Source: Chitinophagaceae bacterium (GTDB taxonomy: Bacteria; Bacteroidota; Bacteroidia; Chitinophagales; Chitinophagaceae). Taken from it: 64,000 nt of DNA. A program made the position numbers and the translations under genes. The notes below the pieces were generated by a model. That model was not told the origin of the DNA, did no database searches, and saw only the letters and a list, made by a program, of their open reading frames with translations. Shown here piece after piece: positions 9,802-20,600 of the stretch. The stretch's first letter is position 1, and every line of letters starts with the position of its first letter. The stretch covers positions 78,678-142,677 of the forward strand of contig JAMLHL010000011.1 in assembly GCA_023957125.1 (NCBI GenBank), written 5' to 3'.

Positions 9802-10695
9802 ATGAAAGATATACTCAACTTTGATACGATACATAAATACAACGTTTTCAATAACAATAAAACATTGCATCCATTGGTGAGCGTGGTTCATTTGGATAAG
9901 GCTGCGCCAAGACATAACAGGCGTTTGCGTTATGAGTTCTATACTATCTTTTTGAAGCAAATTTATTGTGGCGACCTGCGATATGGATTGGGCAATTATG
10001 ATTATGAGGAAGGGACGCTGATATTCCTGGCTCCCGGGCAGGTGATTGGGCAAAACAGTGAAGATTATTATCAGCCACAAGGTGTTGCATTGGTGTTTCA
10101 TCCCGATTTGCTCATAGCCACATCGCTCGGGAAAAATATAGACAATTATCATTTTTTCTCCTATGCCGTAAACGAAGCCCTGCATTTATCGGAGGATGAA
10201 AGAAAAATTATCCTGGATTGTTTTTCTAAAATTGAATATGAGCTGCAACATGCCATTGATAAACATAGCAAGCAATTAATTGTATCCAATATTGAGTTGT
10301 TTTTAAATTACTGTACCCGCTTTTATGACCGCCAGTTTATAACCCGTGAAAATGTCAATAAAGGAATTTTAGAAAAATTTGAAGAATTATTGAACGGTTA
10401 TTTTTCATCGGATAAGCCAACAGAGATAGGATTGCCTTCCGTTGCCTGGTGTGCTGATGAATTGCACTTATCGGCTAATTATTTCGGCGATTTAATTAAG
10501 AAAGAAACCGGGAAATCCGCCCAGGAATATATTCAGAACAAAATCATTGAGGTTGCCAAAAACAGGATTTTCGCCAGCGGTAAAACTATTAATGAAATTG
10601 CTTTTGAATTGGGGTTTAAATATCCTCAGCATTTTACCAGATTGTTTAAGCAAAAAACAGGAACCACACCCAATGAACACCGGAACTTGAACTGA
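9802..10695 (+). CDS. AraC-family transcriptional regulator
   Basis: 297 residues from ATG 9802. The frame is open from 9736, but 9802 is preceded by ACAGGAGCG, a clear ribosome-binding site, so the shorter form is chosen. The N-terminal half is a cupin-like ligand-binding domain (YEFYTIFLKQI, ILEEGT-type strand, GVALVFHPDLL). The C-terminal 100 residues hold the double HTH: WCADELHLSANYFGDLIKKE, then INEIAFELGFKYPQHFTRLF. It probably regulates the divergent aldo/keto reductase operon, as expected for this gene pair; the effector is unknown. Confidence 0.92.
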   Translation: MKDILNFDTIHKYNVFNNNKTLHPLVSVVHLDKAAPRHNRRLRYEFYTIFLKQIYCGDLRYGLGNYDYEEGTLIFLAPGQVIGQNSEDYYQPQGVALVFHPDLLIATSLGKNIDNYHFFSYAVNEALHLSEDERKIILDCFSKIEYELQHAIDKHSKQLIVSNIELFLNYCTRFYDRQFITRENVNKGILEKFEELLNGYFSSDKPTEIGLPSVAWCADELHLSANYFGDLIKKETGKSAQEYIQNKIIEVAKNRIFASGKTINEIAFELGFKYPQHFTRLFKQKTGTTPNEHRNLN

Positions 10696-10736
10696 ATAAA
10701 CCGCCTCAATTAAGGAAGAAATCCGATTATTCGCAA

Positions 10737-11138
10737 CTAACGGGAGGGTGTTTCGCCGGGGCTCATCTTGATAAAGCCGGGCAATTTCAAACCGGCCTGC
10801 GGCTTGTAGGGTAAAATATAGGTGGTGTTTCCTTTTTTGAAGGTAAGCACCGAAACAGCGGATGATGGAGCGGACTGCTCCGTGGAGGCGAGATTAAAAT
10901 TGGCTTTCCCTAAATTTTTATTATTGAGGATATAAGTATCCTTCAGGGAAAATGTAACGGTGGACTTCAGATCGGAAAAAGCCCCTGATGCGTGGGAAGA
11001 TTCCTTATGTTTGTTGTCTATCTCCGACTTAACTCTTATCCCGCTTACCGCAAACACATACTGGGCAATGGCAAACATAGCAATAACTATAAAGCTATGT
11101 TTAACAAAATGTTCAGTTATGTTTCTGTCTCTTTTCAT
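10737..11138 (-). CDS. Hypothetical exported or membrane-anchored protein
   Basis: 133 residues, not recognised. A short basic N-terminus (MKRDRNITEH) is followed by a hydrophobic stretch at about 14-33 (HSFIVIAMFAIAQYVFAVSG) that may be a signal peptide or anchor. The rest is polar with beta-type strands (STVTFSLKDTYILNNK, SVLTFKKGNTTYILP) and a Pro-rich tail (GFIKMSPGETPSR). It converges with the araC gene and diverges from the TPR gene at 11282. No enzymatic motif is visible. Confidence 0.6.
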   Translation of the reverse strand: MKRDRNITEHFVKHSFIVIAMFAIAQYVFAVSGIRVKSEIDNKHKESSHASGAFSDLKSTVTFSLKDTYILNNKNLGKANFNLASTEQSAPSSAVSVLTFKKGNTTYILPYKPQAGLKLPGFIKMSPGETPSR

Positions 11139-11281
11139 TATATAGCAAAATTAACAATTAATATCCAAAAATTCCAATATTATCCCAAAAAATATTAATT
11201 ATTATTTAACGTATAAGCAATAAAAAGGTTACAAAAACATTTAATTTTTTGATAAAGAACTAATTTTCATTAACTTACATC

Positions 11282-12706
11282 ATGATGCAGGACAATTCCT
11301 ACCAGGACGACCGGGATGAGATGCGGGATCTGCTCAGGCAGTTTAAAAACCTGCAAAACGGGATAGGGAACGGGTTTCTTGACGAAGAATCTTACGAAAA
11401 GATCATAGATTACTTTGACGACAAAGATGATCTGTCCCAGGCAATGGATGCCGCCGAAATGGGCGTGAAGCAATTTCCCTATTCCGCTTCCCTGATGATC
11501 AAGAAAGCAGATCTGTTGATCGCTACCCGGAAATACACACAGGCTTTGGATTTATTGGAAAAAGCCGAGATACTCGACAGCACCGACATAGATATCTACA
11601 TTCTTAAGACCGATGTATTCCTGGCTTTGGATGAGCACGAAAAAGCCGTGGAACTGCTGGAAGAGGCGATCTCCGTATTTGAAGGAGAAGACCGGATCAA
11701 CCTGTTGTTTGAATTGGCCGATGTGTACGACGATTACGAAGAATTTGACAAGGTATTCGATTGCCTGGCGCACATATTGAAGTATGAACCCAACAACGAG
11801 GAAGCCTTGTACAAAATATGCTTCTGGGCAGATTTTACCGGCAGAGGTGAGGAAAGTATCCGGCTTCACCAGCAAATCATCAACGAATTCCCTTATAACG
11901 AACTGGCATGGTTTAACCTGGGCGCCGCCTGCCAGGGACTGAAATTGTTTGAAAAATCTATTGATGCTTACAAATACGCGCTTGTAATCAACGAAAAGTT
12001 TGATTATGCCTATCGTAACATGGCAGACGCCTATATCCGGTTGAGGAAATATAAAGACGCCATTGAAGCCCTGGAGAAAGTGATTGAGCTGGCCCGGCCG
12101 GAGGAAGTGATCTACGAAGCCATCGGGCATTGCTACGACCGGCTCAAACAATACGCGCAAGCCAGGTTTTATTACAAAAAAGCCTCCCATCTCAACAGCG
12201 AAGACAGTAAGCTGTATTATAAAATTGCCGGCACTTATATCAATGAAAACGCCCCGCGCAAAGCGATCCAGTACCTGGATATGGCATTGCGCATTCACCG
12301 GATGCAGCCGGAATACAACCTGGCAATGGGGGAATGTTTGATGAACGCAGGCAATATTAAAGAGGCTATCATTCATTTTTCCAATGTGGTAAAAGCACGC
12401 CCCCGCGGCGTTGCAGGATGGGAGGCCCTGATACGATGCCTGTATAAAGAGAATTTCCTCACGGAGGCACTCGAACAGATTGAAAATGCACAACAAGTTG
12501 CGGGCGACAAACCCCTGTTCATATTTTACCGGAGCGCGGTGTTGTTTGCCATGGGGAAAAATAAAGAAGCCCTGATATGCCTGCAAAACGCAATGGAGCG
12601 ATCGCCCCGGTTATTAAAGAAATTCGTTGCGTTAAACCCGGTCATCCTGCGAAATCAGCAGGTAATAGACCTTATTGCCTACTATAAAAGAAAACACTCC
12701 ATATAA
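11282..12706 (+). CDS. Tetratricopeptide-repeat protein
   Basis: 474 residues almost entirely of 34-residue TPR units, with repeats such as ALDLLEKAEILDSTDIDIYI, YAYRNMADAYIRLRKYKDAI and ARFYYKKASHLNSEDSKLYY. There is no signal peptide and no catalytic domain, so it is probably a cytoplasmic scaffold. The N-terminal 30 residues are acidic and unrelated to TPR. Two adjacent ATGs at 11282 and 11285 are both possible starts. The upstream 140 bp are very AT-rich. The exported phosphoesterase-like gene follows 53 bp downstream. Confidence 0.88.
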   Translation: MMQDNSYQDDRDEMRDLLRQFKNLQNGIGNGFLDEESYEKIIDYFDDKDDLSQAMDAAEMGVKQFPYSASLMIKKADLLIATRKYTQALDLLEKAEILDSTDIDIYILKTDVFLALDEHEKAVELLEEAISVFEGEDRINLLFELADVYDDYEEFDKVFDCLAHILKYEPNNEEALYKICFWADFTGRGEESIRLHQQIINEFPYNELAWFNLGAACQGLKLFEKSIDAYKYALVINEKFDYAYRNMADAYIRLRKYKDAIEALEKVIELARPEEVIYEAIGHCYDRLKQYAQARFYYKKASHLNSEDSKLYYKIAGTYINENAPRKAIQYLDMALRIHRMQPEYNLAMGECLMNAGNIKEAIIHFSNVVKARPRGVAGWEALIRCLYKENFLTEALEQIENAQQVAGDKPLFIFYRSAVLFAMGKNKEALICLQNAMERSPRLLKKFVALNPVILRNQQVIDLIAYYKRKHSI

Positions 12707-12759
12707 TTATTATGTTTGGGGAAGATTGATTTCCGTTTTTTACAAAAACCCCATTCATT

Positions 12760-13701
12760 ATGAAGTCAAAAAGCAGCCTGTTTTTATTTGTTTTTTTATT
12801 ATCAGGCCTGGTATCGTTTACCTCCCGGGAATATGATTTTCGTTTCTTCGCAATCGGTGATATGCCTTACCGGGTGCCTGAGGATTTCGGAAGGTTTGAA
12901 AAGCTTATTTCAGCCATCAACAAGGAACGGCCCGCTTTTACCGTACACGTTGGCGATATTAAAGCCGGAAAAAATCCCTGTAGCGACGCGTATTATGAAA
13001 AGATATATGGTTATTTCCGGAACTTCAAACAGCCGCTCATTTATGTACCCGGCGACAATGAATGGACAGATTGCCATAGAGAAGGCGCCGGAGGATACGA
13101 CCCGGTGGAAAGATTGCAAAAAGTGAGAAGCGTGTTCTATAAAGATAATAAAAGCCTCGGACAACAAAAACTGGATCTTCTTACCCTAAACTCCTACCCG
13201 GGATTTGAAAAATTCGTAGAGAATGCCATATGGGAAAAACGGGCGGTCACGTTTGCCACGCTTCATGTGGTAGGCTCAAACAACAATCTCAAAACGGACA
13301 GCGCGGCCACTAACGAAGAATACAAGGAAAGGAATGCAGCCAACTTATTCTGGCTGGAAGAGACCTTTAACCGGGCGAAACTCAACCAGAGCAGGGGCAT
13401 CGTATTGTTTCTGCACGCCGCATTGAATTATAAGGACACAGAGCACAACGGATTCAGGGATTTTACCCGGAAACTAAGGCAGGAAGCGCTGGCATACCAC
13501 AAACCTATCCTGCTGGTGTATGGGGACCATCACCGGTTTCAGGTGGACAAACCTTTACGGGACGATGAAGGGAAGGTGATACCCAATTTTACTTCTGTAA
13601 TGGTGTTTGGCGACCCCGATATTCACGGAGTGGAGATAAGAGTGAACAAACATTATCCATCATTATTTGAAATCCGGCAATTCCTGGTTAGTGGAAATTG
13701 A
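12760..13701 (+). CDS. Exported calcineurin-like phosphoesterase-related protein
   Basis: 313 residues with a signal peptide (MKSKSSLFLFVFLLSGLVSF). Metallophosphoesterase motifs are partly present: FAIGDMPYR (block I, where the usual DxH is DMP), VHVGDIKAG (block II), YVPGDNEWTD (block III, with N in place of NH), FLHAALN, and a terminal VYGDHHRFQVD. The altered first block means metal binding may differ from classical members. The substrate is unknown; periplasmic phosphoester cleavage is the family expectation. It starts 53 bp after the TPR gene and may be co-transcribed with it. Confidence 0.78.
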   Translation: MKSKSSLFLFVFLLSGLVSFTSREYDFRFFAIGDMPYRVPEDFGRFEKLISAINKERPAFTVHVGDIKAGKNPCSDAYYEKIYGYFRNFKQPLIYVPGDNEWTDCHREGAGGYDPVERLQKVRSVFYKDNKSLGQQKLDLLTLNSYPGFEKFVENAIWEKRAVTFATLHVVGSNNNLKTDSAATNEEYKERNAANLFWLEETFNRAKLNQSRGIVLFLHAALNYKDTEHNGFRDFTRKLRQEALAYHKPILLVYGDHHRFQVDKPLRDDEGKVIPNFTSVMVFGDPDIHGVEIRVNKHYPSLFEIRQFLVSGN

Positions 13702-13934
13702 TTACCAATAGCATTAACTTTGCATTCCATACGTGGATGGGATTATTGAACAACTTTTTGCAGTTGTCTCAAAAGAGTCTTTGCCACTTAAACACCGGAA
13801 CATCAGGTCACGCAAAAGATTGAATTTATGAGTTCCGGAACTTTCGTGCATTTGCGGCAAATGACGTGTAAGCTTCTTTGGAGCGCCGCTGCAGAGAGCC
13901 GGATTCCCGGCAGGATGAACCAGGAGGGAAGATC

Positions 13935-15821
13935 ATGACAACAGAACAATATCAGCATATTATAAAAACCATACCGAACCAGCCGGGTATCTATAAATAT
14001 TTTGACGAACACAACCACCTGATCTATGTAGGGAAGGCCAAGAACCTCCGCAAACGGGTGAGTTCCTATTTTACCAAAACCTTTGCGGGTTACAAAACCC
14101 ATGAACTGGTAAAACGGATCAACCGGATTGAGTTTACCATTGTAAATAATGAGAAAGACGCCTTCCTGCTGGAAAATTCCCTGATTAAGGAACACCAGCC
14201 TAAATACAACATCAACCTGAAAGACGATAAATCTTATCCATATATCGTCATTAAAAACGAACCTTTTCCCCGGGTTTTTCTGACCCGGAGCAAAGTCGCC
14301 GACGGTTCGGAATATATCGGCCCCTTCACCTCGGTTGGAAAGGTCCGGGAACTGCTGAATTTTATCAGGGAGTTCATTCCCCTGCGCACCTGCAAACTCA
14401 ACCTGACCGATAAAAACATCATGCAGCAAAAGTTTAAAGTATGTCTTGAATACCACCTGGGAAATTGTAAAGGCCCGTGCGAAGGTTTACAGAGCAGGGA
14501 AGATTATGAGGAAGGACTGAGGCAGATCAGGCAAATGCTGAAGGGCAACCTTGGCCCGGTTATCCAGAGATATAAGGAGGAAATGAACTATTACGCCGAA
14601 AACCTGCAGTTTGAACAAGCCGCTCTGGTAAAACAAAAACTGGATAACCTCGAAGACTACCAGGCAAAAAGCACCGTTGTGAGCAACCTTTTGGGGGACC
14701 TGGACGTGTTTTCCATCTCGCGTGAGAAAGGCTCCGCCTACGTCAACTACCTTATGGTGAGGAACGGTACCGTGGTGCAAACCCATACGCTGTCTCTGCA
14801 ACCAAAGCTGGAAGAAACGGATGCGGAAATATTATCGCTGGCCATCATCGAACTCAGGAATAAATTCAACAGTACCGCACCCGAAGTGGTGGTACCTTTA
14901 TATTTAGAAGAAGAAAACCCTCCGTTTACGGTAACGCTTCCCAAAGCCGGCGACAAGAAAAAACTATTGGACCTGTCGGAGAAAAACGTAAACTACTTTC
15001 TTGCGGAGCTCAAACGCAAACAATCATTACATATAGCGGAGAAATCCGATGGAGAAATCAGGAAAATCTTAACCCTGCTGCAACAAGACCTGGGGTTGCC
15101 TCAACTGCCGGTACAGATAGAATGTTTTGACAACTCCAATTTCCAGGGAAGCTTTCCGGTAGCGGCGATGGTATTCTTTCGTAACGGCAGACCGGACAAA
15201 AACGAATACCGGCGTTTCAATATCAAATCCGTGGAAGGGATCAATGATTTTGCCAGCATGAAAGAAATTGTAGGACGGCGGTATAAAAAGTTGCTGGCTG
15301 AAAACAAACCTCTCCCTCAACTGGTGATCATTGACGGCGGAAAAGGACAATTAAACGCGGCCCTCGAGGCCCTGGAAGAAACAGGGATGAAAGGCAGGAC
15401 CACCGTAGTGGGCCTGGCAAAAAATGAGGAGGAGATCTTTTTTCCCGGCGATAAAGAATCCATCCGGTTACCCTGGGACAGTGAAAGCCTGAAACTGATC
15501 CGCAGGATAAGAGATGAAGTACACCGTTTCGGCATTACCTTTCACCGCAACCAAAGAAGTCGCGGCACCTTTGCCAACGAACTGGAAACAATAAAGGGTA
15601 TCGGGAAAGAAACCGTAACCGCATTGTTAAAAAAGTATAAATCGGTCAGCAAAATCAAAACCCTCTCCATCGGGGAATTAACGGAAACGGTGGGCCGCCT
15701 CCGGGCGGCGCTTATAAAACATTATTTCGATGCCGGCAAAGCCAAACAGGATCCACAAATCACCGGTCCAAAACCTGCGGAGACTTCCGTAAACACCAGC
15801 GAACCAGGTTTGCCGGAATAA
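13935..15821 (+). CDS. uvrC: UvrABC excinuclease subunit C
   Basis: 628 residues from ATG 13935. The frame is open from 13878, but AGGAGG lies 8 bp before 13935 and the protein then begins MTTEQYQHII as UvrC does. Domains in order: GIY-YIG nuclease (about 10-95; QPGIYKYF, LIYVGKAKNLRKR) for the 3' incision; a Cys cluster (RTCKLNL, KVCLEYHLGNCKGPCEG); a UVR helix pair for UvrB contact (FEQAALVKQKLDNL); the RNase H-like 5' nuclease (IECFDNSNFQGS, VIIDGGKGQL); and a C-terminal HhH (ETIKGIGKETVTALL). It acts in nucleotide excision repair with UvrA and UvrB. A perfect TAnnTTTG box lies at 13715-13722. Confidence 0.97.
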   Translation: MTTEQYQHIIKTIPNQPGIYKYFDEHNHLIYVGKAKNLRKRVSSYFTKTFAGYKTHELVKRINRIEFTIVNNEKDAFLLENSLIKEHQPKYNINLKDDKSYPYIVIKNEPFPRVFLTRSKVADGSEYIGPFTSVGKVRELLNFIREFIPLRTCKLNLTDKNIMQQKFKVCLEYHLGNCKGPCEGLQSREDYEEGLRQIRQMLKGNLGPVIQRYKEEMNYYAENLQFEQAALVKQKLDNLEDYQAKSTVVSNLLGDLDVFSISREKGSAYVNYLMVRNGTVVQTHTLSLQPKLEETDAEILSLAIIELRNKFNSTAPEVVVPLYLEEENPPFTVTLPKAGDKKKLLDLSEKNVNYFLAELKRKQSLHIAEKSDGEIRKILTLLQQDLGLPQLPVQIECFDNSNFQGSFPVAAMVFFRNGRPDKNEYRRFNIKSVEGINDFASMKEIVGRRYKKLLAENKPLPQLVIIDGGKGQLNAALEALEETGMKGRTTVVGLAKNEEEIFFPGDKESIRLPWDSESLKLIRRIRDEVHRFGITFHRNQRSRGTFANELETIKGIGKETVTALLKKYKSVSKIKTLSIGELTETVGRLRAALIKHYFDAGKAKQDPQITGPKPAETSVNTSEPGLPE

Positions 15822-15911
15822 ACGATACCGCAATTTCCCGCAGAATATCCTTAACGGCGGAAAAATAATCTTCCTTATTTTTGCCCATTCTTAAAATTAT
15901 TCAATTTTTTC

Positions 15912-16685
15912 ATGAATTTTAATTTAGGTCAGATACCTGAGCGAAAAACCAAACCCCGTCATTCAGGTATCACAATGGTGATGGATAAAGGCTTAAGCAT
16001 TGGAGAAGTAAAGGATTTTTTGGACATCGCCCACCCTTACGTTGATATTGTTAAACTTGGTTTTGGAACTTCATTTATTACACCCCGGCTCCGGGAAAAA
16101 ATTAAAGTCTATCAGTCTTACGAAATCCCGCTGTATTTCGGAGGCACGTTGTTTGAGGCCTTTGTGATCCGGAACCAATTTGAGGATTATATCAGTACGT
16201 TGAAGGATTTTAATATCACGCACATGGAGGTGAGTGATGGTTCCATTACCATCCCACACGCTGAAAAATGCGGTTATATTGAAAAGCTTGCCAGGTACGG
16301 GATGGTGTTCAGTGAAGTAGGAAGCAAAGACGCCGAGCATATCATTCCTCCCTATAAGTGGATCGAACAGATGAAAGCCGAACTGAAAGCCGGTTCCAGC
16401 TATGTAATTGCAGAGGCGAGGGAATCGGGAAATGTGGGTATTTACAGAGGAACAGGCGAAGTGCGGGAAGGGTTGGTACAGGAAATACTTACCCAGGTTC
16501 CGGAAGAAAGAATTATATGGGAAGCACCCCAAAAAGCGCAGCAGTTGTACTTTATTCAACTGTTGGGATGTAATGCCAACCTGGGAAATATCGCGCCGTC
16601 CGAAGTGATACCCCTGGAAGCCATGCGGATTGGTTTGCGGGGAGACACTTTTCATTTGTTTCTGAAAAAAGACAACGTGGAATAA
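15912..16685 (+). CDS. Phosphosulfolactate synthase-like protein (ComA family)
   Basis: 257 residues of the ComA TIM-barrel family. Recognisable segments are SGITMVMDKGLSIGEVKDFL, VDIVKLGFGTS, ISTLKDFNITHMEVSDGSI and WIEQMKAELKAGSSYVIAEA. ComA adds sulfite to phosphoenolpyruvate to give phosphosulfolactate, the first step toward coenzyme M in methanogens. In Bacteroidota it is found without methanogenesis and has been linked to sulfolactate and sulfonolipid precursors. That link is inference here, since no comB or comC homologue is in the window. aroE follows 99 bp downstream. Confidence 0.88.
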   Translation: MNFNLGQIPERKTKPRHSGITMVMDKGLSIGEVKDFLDIAHPYVDIVKLGFGTSFITPRLREKIKVYQSYEIPLYFGGTLFEAFVIRNQFEDYISTLKDFNITHMEVSDGSITIPHAEKCGYIEKLARYGMVFSEVGSKDAEHIIPPYKWIEQMKAELKAGSSYVIAEARESGNVGIYRGTGEVREGLVQEILTQVPEERIIWEAPQKAQQLYFIQLLGCNANLGNIAPSEVIPLEAMRIGLRGDTFHLFLKKDNVE

Positions 16686-16784
16686 CCCCCGCCGGTTTTC
16701 CGTCAAAAAAGCTATACAGAAAAATTTCGTCCGGCATCCGTAACGGTATCCGGCAAAAATGAAAAATTAAATTACCAGGCACGG

Positions 16785-17516
16785 ATGAATGTATATGGAT
16801 TGATCGGCTTCCCTTTAGGACATTCTTTTTCCAAAGAATATTTTACCCGGAAATTTGAAAAGGAATATCCCGACTGCCGGTTTGAAAACTTTCCCATAGC
16901 CGATATTCAACGGTTTCCCGCGCTGTTAGCAAGTCAGCCCCACTTAAAAGGGCTGTGTGTAACCATCCCGTATAAAGAGAAGGTACTCCCCTTCTTACAC
17001 GAATTATCGCCCGAAGTACAACAAATCGGCGCATGCAACTCCATCCGCATACAAAACGGCCGGCTTACCGGGTTTAATACGGATATTACCGGTTTCAGAA
17101 AATCGTTGCTGAAGCAGTTGCAGCCTTATCACAAAAGTGCCCTCATTCTCGGCACCGGAGGGGCTTCAAAAGCGGTAAGATACGTACTACGGGAACTGAA
17201 GATCCCTTTCACCCTGGTCAGCCGCAACCCGCAGCAGAACGACCTGGGTTATGCGCAGCTAAACGGCGGGATCATAAAAAACAACCTGCTGATCATCAAT
17301 ACCACACCCGTAGGTACCTTCCCCAATGCCCATCAATACCCGGATATTCCTTATGACGCCATTGGAACTTCTCATTATCTCTTCGACCTGATTTATAATC
17401 CCGGAAAAACCCTGTTTTTACAAAAGGGAGAACAAAACGGCGCCGCGATACAAAACGGATATGAGATGTTGGTTGCCCAGGCGGAAGCCAGTTGGGAATT
17501 GTGGGGCAGGAACTGA
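16785..17516 (+). CDS. aroE: Shikimate dehydrogenase
   Basis: 243 residues, slightly shorter than E. coli AroE (272). The substrate-binding domain has GLIGFPLGHSFSKEYF, VTIPYKEKVLPFL (conserved Lys) and GACNSI; GFNTDITGF carries the conserved Asp. The NADP-binding loop is LILGTGGASKAVRYVL, followed by TTPVGTFPN and the C-terminal NGYEMLVAQAEASWELW. It reduces 3-dehydroshikimate to shikimate in the aromatic amino acid pathway that supplies the trp genes later in the window. Confidence 0.95.
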   Translation: MNVYGLIGFPLGHSFSKEYFTRKFEKEYPDCRFENFPIADIQRFPALLASQPHLKGLCVTIPYKEKVLPFLHELSPEVQQIGACNSIRIQNGRLTGFNTDITGFRKSLLKQLQPYHKSALILGTGGASKAVRYVLRELKIPFTLVSRNPQQNDLGYAQLNGGIIKNNLLIINTTPVGTFPNAHQYPDIPYDAIGTSHYLFDLIYNPGKTLFLQKGEQNGAAIQNGYEMLVAQAEASWELWGRN

Positions 17517-17638
17517 GAAACAAACGCCCCTTGAAGACAAGGAACAGGCTATTTCCAAGATAAACTTTTCTTTAGAAAATGTTATTTAAAGAAATGGACT
17601 TACATTTAACCCTCAAAAATCGTTTCAACGAATCAGCA

Positions 17639-20600
17639 ATGAAGAAAAGCCATCTCTCCTTACTGTTACTGTTTTGCCTTATTTTATTTGTTTTCCCCGC
17701 ATGTAATAAACGCAGCGGGAAGCCCAAAATCCTGGTTTTCACAAAAACGGCGGGATTCCATCATCAGTCCATACCCGTGGGTGTGGCAGCCATCCAGAAA
17801 CTGGGCGTTGGAAACGGATTTGATGTGGATACCACTTCCGATGCCAATATGTTTACCGATGATATCCTGCGGGAATACTCAGCGGTTGTATTTTTAAATA
17901 CCACCGGGCCATTGTTTGACACCCGCCAGCGGATTGCACTGGAGAGATACATACAGGCTGGCGGAGGTTACGTGGGGATCCATGCCGCTACCGATGCCGA
18001 ATACGACTGGGGCTGGTACACCCGGCTTGCAGGGGCTAATTTTGAAAGCCATCCCCGGCAGCAGGAAGCCAGACTTATCATAAAAGATAAGAATCATCCT
18101 TCCACCCGGCATCTTCCCGATGTGTGGACGAGAAAGGATGAATGGTACAATTTTAAGAAGCTCAACAAAGACGTTCACGTACTGATCTCTATTGATGAAA
18201 AGAGCTATGAAGGTGGGAAAAACGGCGACAATCACCCGATGGCCTGGTACCACGAATACGATGGCGGAAGGGCTTTTTATACAGAATTAGGGCATACCGA
18301 TGAATCGTACGCCGATCCTTTATACCTGCAGCACATCCTGGGCGGAATTCAATACGCTATTGGCGGTAATGAAAAACTGGACTACAGCGGGGTGGTATCG
18401 CAATATCCTCCCGATGAAGACCGGTTCACTAAAACGACCCTTATCCAGGGACAATTCTATGAACCCACGGAGATGACTATCCTTCCCAATTTTGACATCC
18501 TGGTTACCCAGCGCAGGGGGGAGATCATGCTCTATAAAAATGCCACCGGTACCCTCAAACAGGCCGGCTTTTTAAACGCTTATTATAAAACCACCAGCGG
18601 GGGAGCCAATGCCGAAGAGGGTGTGCTGGGTATTTCCAAGGACCCCCATTTCGACAAAAACCACTGGGTTTATATTTTTTACAGCCCGGCGGATACTTCC
18701 GTCAACCGGCTGTCTCGCTTTACGTTTGAAAACGATACCATTGACAACAAAACGGAACAGGTGATCCTGCAGTTTTATTCGCAGCGGGAGATCTGCTGCC
18801 ATACCGGAGGATCCATTGCTTTCGGCCCCGACGGGCTGCTATACGTATCCACCGGCGATAACTCCACTCCTTTTAATGAGCCGGGACAAACCTATACCAA
18901 TAAAGGTTACGGCCCGCTGGACGACCGCCCCGGGCATGAACAATATGACGCCAGGAGAAGCTCCGGCAACACCAATGACCTGAGAGGAAAAATATTGAGG
19001 ATCCGGGTAAAAGACGACGGCACTTACGAGATCCCCGACGGCAACCTGTTCAGTAAAGAAACAGAAAAGACCCGGCCGGAAATATACGTGATGGGGAACC
19101 GCAATCCCTACCGGATCTCCGTTGATCAGAAAAACAGTTTCCTGTATTGGGGCGAAGTGGGACCGGATGCCCGGACCGACAGCTTCGGCGTTCGCGGCCC
19201 GCGCGGATACGATGAACTGAACCAGGCCAGAAAAGCCGGTTATTTCGGCTGGCCTTTATTCGTAGGCAATAATTACGCATACAACAGGTACGACTATGCG
19301 ACGGGCGTATCCGGGCCGGCATTTGATCCCGAAAAACCGGTGAACGAATCCCGCAACAACACCGGGCTGAAAGATCTGCCCGCCGTGGCGCCTCCCTTTA
19401 TCTGGTATCCCTATGACGTATCCACAGACTTCCCGCAGGTGGGTACAGGTGGCCGTAATGCGATGGCAGGACCGGTATATTACGTGGATATGTGGCCCGC
19501 AAAAACGAGGCTGCCGGATTATTACAACGGGAAATTATTCTTTTACGACTGGATCAGGGGCTGGATCAAAGTGGTAACGATGTTACCCAACGGCGACTTT
19601 GACAAGATGGAACCGTTTATGGAACATACCAAATGGCACAATGCGATAGATATGGAAGTGGGCCCGGACGGACGGATATACGTATTGGAATACGGCACCG
19701 GGTGGTTCGCGAAAAACGATGATGCGGGACTCAGCCGCATTGACTACAACGGAGGAAACCGGCCCCCGAAAATCACTTCCGTCAAAGTAAATAAAACCTC
19801 CGGCGGACTGCCTTTACAGGTGCAGACAAGGGTGGAGGCAAGGGACCCCGAAAATGACGTAATGACTTATACCTGGACGGCTAACAACGAACAATCCAGG
19901 GAAACACAAACTCCTGAAGCGACTTTTACATTTGACCAACCCGGCGATTATGCCATAGCCGTGGAAGTAAAAGATAAAAAAGGTGCTTCCTCAAAGAGTG
20001 AACCGGTAATGGTGTATGCAGGCAATACCGCGCCCGAAATAGCCGTGAAGGTGACGGGCAACCAGTCTTTTTATTTCCCGGGGAAGCCTGTTGCATACGA
20101 AGTATCGGTAACCGATAAGGAGGACGGCAATGAGATTGACAAAGATAATCTTCTCGTTACCGCGAATTTTCTACAGGGGGCAGACAAAGCCGGCATACCC
20201 CAGGGGCACCAGGAGGCGGTGGCTTCGTTTAACGGGAGGAGTATCATGCTTTCGCTGGATTGCAGCTCCTGCCATAAAACAGAAGGAAAATCCATCGGAC
20301 CCTCTTTCTCTGAAGTGGCTAAAAAATATTTTAAGGACAAGGATGCCATACCTTATCTTACCGACAAAATAATCAAAGGCGGGAGCGGCGTATGGGGAGA
20401 GGTAGCCATGTCGGCTCATCCCGGATTATCCGAAGGAGATGCCAAACAAATCGTTCAATGGGTGCTTTCCTTAGCCGATCCGGCTTCCCTTAAAAAATCC
20501 CTGCCACAAAAAGGATCCATCCCGGTAAAAGAGGTGAAAGACAATGAAGCCCTGTACATTTCCGCCAGCTATACCGATAAAGGCGGATCTTCTATAAAAC

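Noticed and set aside
11552..12586. 344-codon frame on the minus strand across the TPR gene
   Set aside because: Antisense shadow of a well-supported TPR protein; Phe/Gln/Val-rich without motifs.
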